Shown here piece by piece: positions 15,728-23,081 of a stretch of DNA of 29,406 bases. The notes below the pieces were generated by a model. That model did no database searches. It was not told the origin of the DNA and saw only the letters and a program-made list of their open reading frames with translations. Position 1 is the stretch's first letter; each line of letters starts with the position of its first letter. A program made the translations under genes and the position numbers. The stretch lies in assembly GCA_050290865.1 (NCBI GenBank), contig JBNKIW010000033.1:1-29406 (forward strand), written 5' to 3'. This stretch comes from JARRLC01 sp050290865 (GTDB lineage: Bacteria; Pseudomonadota; Alphaproteobacteria; Rhizobiales; Rhodomicrobiaceae).

Positions 15728-16209
15728 TGGCCGCGACCGAATTGAAGTCGATGAGTGAGCTGGGCCAGACCGAGGCCGCACCCGTTTCCTCTGCGCCAGT
15801 GCATGAGCAGAAGCTCGACAAATACGGCCGCGCCTACGCCACCGGCAAGCGCAAGAACGCCATCGCCCGCGTGTGGGTGAAGCCCGGCCCGGGCAAGATC
15901 ACCGTGAACGGCAAAGAATATGCGGACTATTTTTCCCGCCCGGTGCTGCAGATGATCATGCGGCAGCCGCTGGTCCTCACGGACCGCGCCAGCCAGTTCG
16001 ATATCATCTGCACGGTCACGGGCGGCGGGCTTTCCGGTCAGGCGGGTGCGGTGCGCCACGGCATCTCGAAGGCGCTCACCTATTACGAGCCCGAGCTGCG
16101 CGCCACGCTGAAGAAGGCCGGGTTCCTGACGCGCGACAGCCGCGTCGTCGAGCGCAAGAAGTTCGGCAAGGCCAAGGCTCGCCGCAGCTTCCAGTTCTCG
16201 AAACGTTGA
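15727..16209 (+). CDS. rpsI: 30S ribosomal protein S9
   Basis: Small-subunit protein whose basic C-terminal tail reaches the P-site tRNA. It has 160 residues. The first ~35 form an Ala/Glu-rich extension seen in alphaproteobacterial S9. The conserved body starts at YATGKRKNAIARVWVKPG and continues through GGGLSGQAGAVRHGISKAL. It ends in KFGKAKARRSFQFSKR, the expected arginine-terminated tail. It is coupled to rplM by a one-base overlap and followed by an intrinsic terminator. Confidence 0.98.
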   Translation: MAATELKSMSELGQTEAAPVSSAPVHEQKLDKYGRAYATGKRKNAIARVWVKPGPGKITVNGKEYADYFSRPVLQMIMRQPLVLTDRASQFDIICTVTGGGLSGQAGAVRHGISKALTYYEPELRATLKKAGFLTRDSRVVERKKFGKAKARRSFQFSKR

Positions 16210-16235
16210 GGCATGCGCCGCGGTTCGGAATTGTG

Positions 16236-16265
16236 GAAAGGGGGGCCGGGCTCCCCTTTTCTTTT
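16236..16265 (+). terminator. Intrinsic terminator of rplM-rpsI
   Basis: AAAGGGG at 16237-16243 pairs with CCCCTTT at 16253-16259, with further G-T and G-C pairing inside. It is followed by TCTTTT. It lies 27 nt after the rpsI stop. Confidence 0.85.
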
Positions 16266-16317
16266 GCCGCCTGTGCCGTCCGCCCGCCTTCGGCCCGATT
16301 CTGCCGCCTTTTTGTGC

Positions 16318-16337
16318 GGTAATGCCAGAGCGTTATC
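16318..16337. promoter_or_regulatory. Imperfect inverted repeat upstream of the DUF1007-nicO pair
   Basis: GGTAATGC and GCGTTATC flank CAGA and match as an inverted repeat at 6 of 8 positions. The GTAATG half-site resembles Fur/Zur-type metal-regulator boxes. It lies 120 nt upstream of the DUF1007 gene. A regulator has not been identified. Confidence 0.25.
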
Positions 16338-16459
16338 CAGACCGGCGACGTTTTCAACCGGTATAAGCAGCCCTGCTTCGGTCAAAATTTGCAGATAGAC
16401 CGCTGGACTGCTATTTCCGAGTACTTTACTAGGTTGATGTCTCGCGAGCGGACCAGCCC

Positions 16460-17131
16460 ATGCGATCACGCGGCAGCAGAAGACGAACGGCCCTTTTTGC
16501 GACGCTGAGCATCCTCGGCGCGGCGGCGGCCACGCAGGCTGCGGCACACCCCCACGTCTGGATAACGTTCGAAATCGAGGTCGTTTACGACAAGAACAAA
16601 GCCGTCACCGGCTTCCGTCACCGCTGGGCGTTCGACGAACTGTATACGAGTTTCGCCATCCAGGGGCTCGACAAGAACAGGGACGGCAAATACGACCGCG
16701 CAGAACTGCAGGAATTGGCGCAAGTCAATATTTCCGCGATGAAGGAGTACGGTTATTTCACCTATCCGAAGCTGTCCGGGACGGTGATCGAGCGCAAGGC
16801 GCCGCGCGATTACTGGCTGGATTACAAGGATGGTATTCTGACGCTGAATTTCACGCTACCTCTCGTCAAGCCGGTTCCAGGGGCGAGCGTGAAAGACTTC
16901 AGCGTGACCGTGTACGACCCGTCATTCTATGTCGATCTTGCCCCGTCGAAGACGGCCCCCGTCCGCCTGAGCGGCGCGCCTTCGTCCTGCGAGCCGGTCC
17001 TCAAGAACCCGAAGCCGTCGGGTGTGGCGGTGCAACGGCTCGGCGAGGCGTTCTTCAGCAATCCGGACGCCGCAAACAGCATCGCGGCGCAATACGCCAA
17101 GATCATCAGCATAAGATGCCCCGTCACATAA
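16460..17131 (+). CDS. DUF1007 family exported protein
   Basis: Small exported protein, 223 residues, of the DUF1007 family, which usually sits beside NicO/RcnA-type nickel-cobalt transporters and is thought to assist metal handling in the periplasm. The first ~29 residues form a signal peptide (RSRGSRRR, then an Ala/Leu core ending QAAA). The predicted mature N-terminus is HPHVWITFEIE, the family hallmark and a plausible metal-binding site with two histidines. The downstream block DLDKNRDGKYDRAE-like (KNRDGKYDRAELQELAQ) resembles a calcium-type loop. Two cysteines near the end (SSCEPV and IRCPVT) may pair. It ends 14 nt before the transporter and is surely co-transcribed with it. Molecular function is not established. 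Confidence 0.88.
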   Translation: MRSRGSRRRTALFATLSILGAAAATQAAAHPHVWITFEIEVVYDKNKAVTGFRHRWAFDELYTSFAIQGLDKNRDGKYDRAELQELAQVNISAMKEYGYFTYPKLSGTVIERKAPRDYWLDYKDGILTLNFTLPLVKPVPGASVKDFSVTVYDPSFYVDLAPSKTAPVRLSGAPSSCEPVLKNPKPSGVAVQRLGEAFFSNPDAANSIAAQYAKIISIRCPVT

Positions 17132-17145
17132 GAAGCCGGACACCC

Positions 17146-18159
17146 ATGACACGCATAGCGGCTGCGACCCTCGCAATTCTGTTCACCCTGGCGGCGCTGC
17201 CTGCTTCGGCACAGACGAACCCTTTCGGGCAGGGCGTGCCGCCGGTGTCGAAGCCCGCCTTCTCGGGAGCCGCGGGGCGGGAGCAGGCCGCTCCGGCCGC
17301 CGCAGAAGCATCGGCGAACTGGTGGCAGGCGGTCATGGCCATCGAGCGGGATTTGCGGAGGCGGCTGGCTGGCGCGGTCCGCGGCGCGAAGCGCGGTGAT
17401 ACCCTGCCCGCCGCCATTGCGCTGATGACGGTAAGCTTCCTTTACGGCATCATCCACGCCGTCGGCCCGGGGCACGGCAAGGCCGTGATTTCGTCCTACG
17501 TGCTGGCCAACAAGGCGACGCTGAGGCGCGGCATCCTGCTCTCCTTCCTCGCCGGGTTGATGCAGGCATTTTCGGCCGTCGCAATCTTCACGGTGCTCGT
17601 CGTCGTCATGAACGCCATCCTGCGCGACAGCCAGGTGATGAACCGCCTCGACATGGTGAGCGCGCTGCTGATCGCCGCCGCCGGGCTCTGGTTTTTCGTC
17701 GGCCATGTGCGCCGCCTCGCTGGGCGAGGTGCGGACGCCGATGACGGCCATACGCATGACGGGCACGCACACGGTGAGACGTGTGGCTGCGGACACAGCC
17801 ATGCGCCGGACGCGCATGTCCTCGCCAAGCGCCTGTCACTCCGCGAATCAGCGGCCATCGTCTTTGCCGTGGGCATCCGCCCTTGCACGGGCGCGCTCAT
17901 GGCCCTTCTGATGTCATGGCAATTGGCGGTCTTCTGGGCCGGCGTGGCGGCGACGTTCATCATGGCGCTCGGAACATCGATCACCGTGTCGGCGCTGGCG
18001 TCTCTGGCGGCGGGATCGCGTGCGGCGGCGGTGGGCGTTGCGGACAGCCGTTGGACGGGGCGCATCCATAATGTAGCGGCCATAGGCGGCTCGCTCCTGG
18101 TCATGCTGATCGGGATGGGGCTGCTCTGGGATTCGCTCGGCCCGCGACGGCCATTCTGA
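17146..18159 (+). CDS. NicO/RcnA-type nickel-cobalt transporter
   Basis: Integral membrane metal transporter of 337 residues. A signal-like segment (cleavage near ASA, residue 22) and a periplasmic stretch precede about six membrane helices. The first family motif is HAVGPGHGKAVISSY at about 104-118. A cytoplasmic-type loop at 200-224 is rich in metal ligands (HTHDGHAHGETCGCGHSH: many His plus Cys213 and Cys215). The second motif is GIRPCTGALMALL at 243-255. Together these are diagnostic of NicO proteins. Whether it exports nickel/cobalt (RcnA-like) or imports them is not decided by sequence alone. The paired DUF1007 gene is upstream. No cobalamin or urease genes are in the window. Confidence 0.92.
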   Translation: MTRIAAATLAILFTLAALPASAQTNPFGQGVPPVSKPAFSGAAGREQAAPAAAEASANWWQAVMAIERDLRRRLAGAVRGAKRGDTLPAAIALMTVSFLYGIIHAVGPGHGKAVISSYVLANKATLRRGILLSFLAGLMQAFSAVAIFTVLVVVMNAILRDSQVMNRLDMVSALLIAAAGLWFFVGHVRRLAGRGADADDGHTHDGHAHGETCGCGHSHAPDAHVLAKRLSLRESAAIVFAVGIRPCTGALMALLMSWQLAVFWAGVAATFIMALGTSITVSALASLAAGSRAAAVGVADSRWTGRIHNVAAIGGSLLVMLIGMGLLWDSLGPRRPF

Positions 18160-18253
18160 GCGTTCGCCGTACGCGACAAGCGACGCCGAGCCCTGCCGAA
18201 GCCAGTGCTTGCCGAAGCCATGGCCTGCGGCAGCGATAACCGCTGTAGCTGAA

Positions 18254-18299
18254 CGCAAAGTCGCGGGCTGCCCCGCCAGCAGCCCGCCCCAGCTTTGCG
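18254..18299. other. Large two-part hairpin downstream of nicO
   Basis: The inner stem GCGGGCTGC/GCAGCCCGC (18263-18271 with 18279-18287) is a perfect 9 bp around a 7-nt loop. The outer stem CGCAAAG/CTTTGCG (18254-18260 with 18293-18299) adds 7 bp. No T run follows on either strand, so Rho-independent termination is uncertain. Confidence 0.55.
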
Positions 18300-18515
18300 C
18301 ACATTGATCCCAATGCGTGTCAGCGCACCGGCAGTCGGATGAGCGGAAGGCTCAATGCGGGAAGGCGTGTCAGCCAAGAACACGGCAATCCCGGATAGCG
18401 GGGAGGATCAGAAGACGATTGCCCAGGGCTTGGCAGGCGAACGTGCCAACGGTGAGGGAGAAAGGGCAGGCAACCTGTCATCTGAGATCCGTCACGGCCT
18501 ACCGGCTCTGACGTG

Positions 18516-18547
18516 TATATATTGCAAACACACTCTTAAGTTGTCAA
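18516..18547 (-). promoter_or_regulatory. Minus-strand promoter candidate in the nicO-pccB gap
   Basis: A consensus TTGACA (18547-18542) is followed on the minus strand by the AT-rich CAATATATA. CAATAT lies at 17-nt spacing. It would drive a transcript away from pccB into the structured region, towards the 3' end of nicO. No coding gene is downstream of it, so the product would be noncoding or antisense. Confidence 0.35.
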
Positions 18548-18612
18548 CGCGCGCAGAGGCTTCTCCCCGCTACCCACAGGCGGGCTGTGTACATACTGTG
18601 CAAAACCGCCCC

Positions 18613-20145
18613 CTACAGCGGAATATTGTCATGCTTCTTCCAGGGGTTTTCGACGGTCTTGTCGCGCAGCATGTTGAGCGCGCGGGCGATACGCATCCGC
18701 GTGTGGCGCGGGCGGATCACTTCGTCAATGTAGCCGCGCTCGGCGGCCACAAACGGGTTGGCGAAGCGGTCCTGATACTCCTTGATACGCGCGGCGATCT
18801 TCTCCGGGTCGCTCAACTCGGTGCGATAGAGGATCTCCGCCGCGCCCTTCGGCCCCATCACCGCGATTTCGGCCGACGGCCAGGCATAGTTCACATCGCC
18901 GCGGATGTGCTTGGACGACATGACGTCGTAGGCGCCGCCATAGGCTTTCCGCGTGATGATGGTCACCTTCGGGATGGTCGCCTCGGCGAAGGCGAAAAGG
19001 AGCTTGGCGCCGTGCTTGATCAGCCCGCCATATTCCTGCGCGGTGCCGGGGAGGAAGCCGGGCACGTCCACGAATGTCACGACAGGGATATTGAAACAGT
19101 CGCAGAAGCGGACGAAACGCGCGCCCTTGCGGCTGGCGTCCGAGTCGAGAACCCCCGCCAGCACCGTCGGCTGATTGGCAACGAAGCCCACGGTCCGGCC
19201 CTGGATACGCCCGAAGCCGGTGACGATATTGCCCGCGAACGCCTCCTGAATTTCAAAGAAATCGCCCTCGTCAACGACCTTGATGATCAATTCCTTGATG
19301 TCGTAGGGCTTGTTCGGGTTGTCCGGGATGAGGGTATCGAGCGACAGCTCCTCGCGGCTGGAGGGGTCGCGCGTCGGCAGTTCGGGCACGCCCGCGAGAT
19401 TGTTGGACGGCAGGAAATCCATGAGCCGCCGCATCTGCAGGATGCATTCGACGTCGTTCTCGTAAGCGCGGTCGGCGATGGAGGATTTCGTGGTGTGAAC
19501 ACTGGCGCCGCCCAGTTCCTCGGCCGTGACCTCCTCGTTCGTCACCGTCTTCACCACGTCCGGGCCGGTCACGAACATGTAGCTCGTATCCTTCACCATG
19601 AAGATGAAGTCGGTCATGGCTGGCGAATAGACGTCGCCGCCCGCGCACGGCCCCATGATCACCGAAATCTGCGGGATGACGCCGGAGGCGAGCACATTGC
19701 GCAGGAAAACCTCACCATAGCCGCCGAGCGCGGCCACGCCCTCCTGAATGCGCGCGCCGCCCGCGTCGAACAGGCCGATGATCGGCGCGCGGTTCCTGAG
19801 CGCCATGTCCTGGATCTTGGTGATCTTCTGCGCGTGCGCCTCCGACAGCGAACCGCCGAATACCGTGAAATCCTTGGCGAAAATGTAGACCACGCGGCCG
19901 TTGATCGTGCCCCAGCCGGTCACCACGCCGTCGCCGGGGATTTTCGTCGCCTCCATGCCGAAATCGGTGCAGCGGTGCTCGACATACATGCCGTATTCCT
20001 CGAACGACTTGTCGTCGAGGAGCAGCTCGATGCGCTCGCGCGCGGTGAGCTTGCCGCGGGTGTGCTGGGCGTCGATGCGTTTCTGGCCACCGCCAGCGCG
20101 GGCTTCGGCGCGGCGGCGTTCAAGTTCGTGGATGATATCTTTCAT
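18613..20145 (-). CDS. pccB: Propionyl-CoA (acyl-CoA) carboxylase beta subunit
   Basis: Carboxyltransferase subunit of a biotin-dependent acyl-CoA carboxylase, normally making methylmalonyl-CoA from propionyl-CoA in the cytoplasm. It has 510 residues, the full length. The N-terminal block RGKLTARERIELLLD, then FAKDFTVFGGSLSEAHAQKI, the oxyanion-hole region FDAGGARIQEGVAALGGYGE, MGPCAGGDVYSPAMTDF, and the C-terminal half with VDVPGFLPGTAQEYGG and RKAYGGAYDVM are all characteristic of PccB. The alpha subunit and methylmalonyl-CoA mutase are not adjacent, so the gene stands alone. ATG 20145 has only a weak ribosome site. Substrate choice between propionyl- and other short acyl-CoAs is inferred from the family. 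Confidence 0.95.
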   Translation of the reverse strand: MKDIIHELERRRAEARAGGGQKRIDAQHTRGKLTARERIELLLDDKSFEEYGMYVEHRCTDFGMEATKIPGDGVVTGWGTINGRVVYIFAKDFTVFGGSLSEAHAQKITKIQDMALRNRAPIIGLFDAGGARIQEGVAALGGYGEVFLRNVLASGVIPQISVIMGPCAGGDVYSPAMTDFIFMVKDTSYMFVTGPDVVKTVTNEEVTAEELGGASVHTTKSSIADRAYENDVECILQMRRLMDFLPSNNLAGVPELPTRDPSSREELSLDTLIPDNPNKPYDIKELIIKVVDEGDFFEIQEAFAGNIVTGFGRIQGRTVGFVANQPTVLAGVLDSDASRKGARFVRFCDCFNIPVVTFVDVPGFLPGTAQEYGGLIKHGAKLLFAFAEATIPKVTIITRKAYGGAYDVMSSKHIRGDVNYAWPSAEIAVMGPKGAAEILYRTELSDPEKIAARIKEYQDRFANPFVAAERGYIDEVIRPRHTRMRIARALNMLRDKTVENPWKKHDNIPL

Positions 20146-20460
20146 GCGATGTTCCCGGTCGTCGGACGCCGGGGTTGCATAGCATGGGCGGCGGGGAAGC
20201 GAAATGGTGTCTGAGGGCGGGGTGGACTCGCGCCTGAAAGCGCTTCCGGCCTGGTGAAATGTGGATTGGAGTCATTGACTGTCGCCTTACGGCCGGTGAG
20301 CGATCAAGCGCACGCGTTTCCCGCGCAGATACTAAGGTGTTGAAATACAAGCCTTATGGGCGACGTATTCCTGCAGGAAGGGGGCAAAATCGGACGCCGA
20401 TCTGGAGGCATCTTCGCGCGCCATTCGGCAGGAAACGAGGAAGAGACGGAAGAATGCGCC
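20146..20460. other. Intergenic region between dnaJ-like gene and pccB
   Basis: Both flanking genes are on the minus strand. No open frame here has a recognisable product, and I see no strong hairpin followed by T. The stretch 20325-20350 is more AT-rich and includes TAGTAT on the minus strand, a possible -10 for pccB, but without a matching -35. Confidence 0.4.
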
Positions 20461-21342
20461 CTATATCGTCTCTTTCAGTTTGGCGCGCGGGTCGTAGGCG
20501 TGCAGTTCGCGCCAGTTCTCCATGAACTCCTGGAGTTCGCGATCCACGCGCTGCGGCATGACGATGCGCAGTTTCACAAGCTGGTCGCCGGTATTACCCG
20601 TTTGCGCATTGGTCACGCCCTTGCCGCGCAGACGCAGGATCTGCCCTCCGGAGGCGCCGCGCGGAATGGTCAGCGACACGCGCCCGTGGATGGTCGGCGC
20701 TTCGACCTTGCCCCCCGTGACGGCCTCATGAATGCCGATCGGAAGATCAAGGATGATGTCGTCGCCCTCGCGCTCGAAATAGGGATGCGGCTTGATGCGC
20801 AGCTCGATCAGCGCATCGCCCCCCTGCCCGCGCCCGACGCCCGGGCCGCCCTTGCCCTTCAACCGCAACACCTGCCCCTGCACGACACCGGACGGGACGT
20901 TGATATCCAGCGTCTCGCCTTCGGGCAGCAGCACGCGCTTCTTGAGGCCATTGACCGCTTCCAGAAACTCGATTTCGAGATTGTAGCGGTAGTCCATGCC
21001 GCGCATGTTGAAACCGCCGCGCGGGCCGGGCCCGGTGCGACCGAAGAAATCGCCGAAGATGTCGCCAAAATCGCCGAAATTCTCGGACGGGCGATAGCGG
21101 TAGCCCGCGGCGGTATCCCGCCCGGCGTCATCGATCTCGCCCGCGTCATAGCGCTTGCGCTTCTCGGGATCGCCGAGAATATCGAAGGCGGCCGAGACGT
21201 GCTTGAACTTTTCCTCGGCTGCCTTATCGCCAGGATTTCGATCGGGATGGCACTCTTTCGCAAGGTTGCGGTAGGCGCCGCGAATCTCGTCATGTGAGGC
21301 GCTGCGCTTCACGCCCAAAATGCGGTATAGATCGTGATCCAT
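20461..21342 (-). CDS. DnaJ-type co-chaperone without zinc finger (CbpA-like)
   Basis: Hsp40 co-chaperone that would stimulate DnaK. The 293-residue protein has an N-terminal J domain with HPD at residues 32-34 (NLAKECHPDRNPGD). A Gly/Phe-rich linker follows (FGDFGDIFGDFFGRTGPG). The C-terminal substrate-binding beta-domains come directly after, including LPEGETLDINVPSGV, LRLKGKGGPG and a second GGQILRLRGKGV. The CXXCXGXG zinc-finger repeats of true DnaJ are absent, so it is a class B protein like CbpA. It lies 173 nt downstream of ppx on the same strand and may or may not share that transcript. Confidence 0.93.
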   Translation of the reverse strand: MDHDLYRILGVKRSASHDEIRGAYRNLAKECHPDRNPGDKAAEEKFKHVSAAFDILGDPEKRKRYDAGEIDDAGRDTAAGYRYRPSENFGDFGDIFGDFFGRTGPGPRGGFNMRGMDYRYNLEIEFLEAVNGLKKRVLLPEGETLDINVPSGVVQGQVLRLKGKGGPGVGRGQGGDALIELRIKPHPYFEREGDDIILDLPIGIHEAVTGGKVEAPTIHGRVSLTIPRGASGGQILRLRGKGVTNAQTGNTGDQLVKLRIVMPQRVDRELQEFMENWRELHAYDPRAKLKETI

Positions 21343-21453
21343 GTCCCAAGACTCACTTTGCCCGTGCGGCGATTATTGGGGAGCAATTGGGGCAGGAGCA
21401 GGAACGCACAAAACGTGCCATCATGTTTCACACCCGATTCTTGCTGCCATGTC

Positions 21454-21482
21454 GTACCGGCACGTCTGGTTCGTGCCGGGAC
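21454..21482. other. Hairpin between ppx and dnaJ-like gene
   Basis: CCGGCACG and CGTGCCGG pair over 8 bp (21457-21464 with 21472-21479) around a 7-nt loop. One mismatch then two more pairs extend the stem. No T run follows on the minus strand, so it may be a weak terminator, a processing site or a REP-like element. Confidence 0.4.
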
Positions 21483-21515
21483 ACATAGATGGTGATTCGC
21501 GCGTGGCGGAAACAC

Positions 21516-23081
21516 TCAGCGTGACTCCAGCGCGCGGGAAACCCGGGCGGGCCGCCGCCGCGACTCGATTTGGATTTCCGGCTCGCAATTCAGGAGTTGC
21601 GCAAGCGCCTTGAAGCGGCGGCGTACCGATTCGCCGTCCAGGCCTTCCAACTTTCGCGGCACGTGAAGCACCAGATGCCCGTCATCATAGCCCAACACGG
21701 TCTCATTGATAATGCCCGGCATGTTTCCCGACAAGCGGTTTGCGGTGCGGGCGGCCATGGCGATGACTTTGGCGAGGTGGTTCCATTTCCGGCCGATCAG
21801 CTTGCGCAGCGCCGGGCTGAAATCGCCGGTAAGGCTCGTCTGATGGTTGTAGTAGACCGTCAAGGCCAGAAATGCGCGCTCCGGATGGCTGATGCCGACA
21901 AAGGACGACTGCGCGATCAGCCCGAGCACCTTTTCGCCGCGGTAATCCGGATGGCCGCGCCAGCCCACATCGTTGAGAAGGCATGCCGCCATGCGAAGCC
22001 GCCGCTCCTCCCTGGTCTCGGCGAGGCCCGGCACCTTGAACAGACCACTCATCCAATGGAAAAGCTCGTGACCGTACGCCGGCGAGCGGGCGCGCCGCGC
22101 CGCCATTTCCTCGCAGGCGGCAATCAGCGGATCGTGCGTCTTCTCGTCGTCGCCGAGAAGGTCGTAGAGGAGGCCCTCGCGCACGCCGTAAGCGGAGAAA
22201 ATGACACGGGACGCACGCATCCTGTCAGCCAGACGCTTGAGAACGAGAAGACCGTAGGGCAGCATTTCACGCCGGTCAGTGGAGATCTTGGCCAGACTCT
22301 CCTTGATGCCCGCACGCCGCTCGATGACACTGGCGAAGAGGCCGTCGAGCTGCTTGGCCGTCATCGTGTAGTGCTGAACGATACTCAGCGGATAACCCGT
22401 CTCCAGCATGTGCAGTCTGGCCACAGACCGCCAGGTGCCGCCGATGGCGTATATCGCGCGTCCGCGGGTGTCGGCGAGCCAGGGTATGGTGTCCAGGTGG
22501 CGCATGACGACCGACGAAGCGCGGTTCACATCGCCATCCGCAATATCCATGAGATTGAGGCTGCCGATCGGCGCGGAGATCTCGTTGCGCACACCGCTGC
22601 CATTGATATCGACCAGTTCCAGACTGCCGCCGCCAAGATCGCCCGCTATGCCGTCGGGATCGACGAATCCGGCCGCTATCCCCGCCGCGGCAAGCTGCGC
22701 TTCCTCCCCACCCTTCAGAATGCGGATGGACGTGGAGCAGCATTTCTCCGCCCGCAAAATGAATTCCTGGCCGTTCTCTGCGCGGCGCACCGCCTCCGTG
22801 GCGATGGCCACAGCATGCGTCACACCGATCTGCTCGCAGATCTTGTGAAACCGCCGCAGCGCGGCGAGGGCGCGCTCCACCGCCCGCCCGCTCAGACGCC
22901 CGGTCGAGGCCAGCTTGCGTCCCAGCCCGCACAGGATCTTCTCGTTGAAAAGCAGCGTCGGACTGCGCACCGCGGCTTCGTAGACCACAAGGCGGATGGA
23001 ATTGGAGCCGATATCGATGACGGCGACTGGGGCGTTCGACGCAGGACGGCGTATGCCTGTGAAATTCACTGGACCACTCAA
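21516..23081 (-). CDS. ppx: Exopolyphosphatase (Ppx/GppA family)
   Basis: Hydrolase of the ASKHA fold that removes phosphate from polyphosphate or from pppGpp. It has 521 residues, close to E. coli Ppx. VAVIDIGSNSIRLVVYE near the N-terminus is the first nucleotide-fold motif. IATEAVRRAENGQEF, LKGGEEAQLAAAG and GIAGDLGGGSLEL follow in the expected order. The C-terminal half contains an HD-like helical region typical of longer Ppx proteins. The open frame begins with TTG 23081 overlapping the ppk stop (TTGA). A GTG at 23069 is an equally likely start; there is no ATG in this stretch. The overlap with ppk shows coupled synthesis of the polyphosphate-making and polyphosphate-degrading enzymes. 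Confidence 0.93.
   Translation of the reverse strand: MSGPVNFTGIRRPASNAPVAVIDIGSNSIRLVVYEAAVRSPTLLFNEKILCGLGRKLASTGRLSGRAVERALAALRRFHKICEQIGVTHAVAIATEAVRRAENGQEFILRAEKCCSTSIRILKGGEEAQLAAAGIAAGFVDPDGIAGDLGGGSLELVDINGSGVRNEISAPIGSLNLMDIADGDVNRASSVVMRHLDTIPWLADTRGRAIYAIGGTWRSVARLHMLETGYPLSIVQHYTMTAKQLDGLFASVIERRAGIKESLAKISTDRREMLPYGLLVLKRLADRMRASRVIFSAYGVREGLLYDLLGDDEKTHDPLIAACEEMAARRARSPAYGHELFHWMSGLFKVPGLAETREERRLRMAACLLNDVGWRGHPDYRGEKVLGLIAQSSFVGISHPERAFLALTVYYNHQTSLTGDFSPALRKLIGRKWNHLAKVIAMAARTANRLSGNMPGIINETVLGYDDGHLVLHVPRKLEGLDGESVRRRFKALAQLLNCEPEIQIESRRRPARVSRALESR

Larger units (their letters stand above)
18160..18612. other. Structured intergenic region without a convincing gene
   Basis: This 453-nt gap lies between the convergent nicO and pccB genes. 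It holds a large two-part hairpin (18254-18299), a short nested fold (18384-18423), a TTGGCA/TGCCAA stem (18430-18449), and an AT-rich TTGACA-type promoter on the minus strand (18516-18547). Plus-strand open frames through it have no recognisable domain. Segments such as GCGGGAAGGCG (18357-18367) and GATCAGAAGAC (18406-18416) recall the 3' half of cobalamin riboswitches, but the conserved 5' core is missing. A decayed group II intron fragment is another possibility. Confidence 0.4.

Noticed and set aside
18317..18449. A full cobalamin riboswitch on the plus strand
   Set aside because: Only fragments of the 3' half match. The conserved 5' core (GGGAA...GGTG...CCGCNACTGT) and a P1 partner are not found, and no gene follows on that strand. 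Kept only as a possibility in the findings.
18355..18612. Plus-strand open frame starting MREGVSAKNTAIP
   Set aside because: It continues antisense through all of pccB, which is a clear real gene, and has no ribosome site or domain. The start region is better explained as structured RNA or decayed mobile DNA.
21457..21479. Intrinsic terminator after ppx
   Set aside because: The stem is strong, but no T run follows on the minus strand, so it is listed only as a hairpin.
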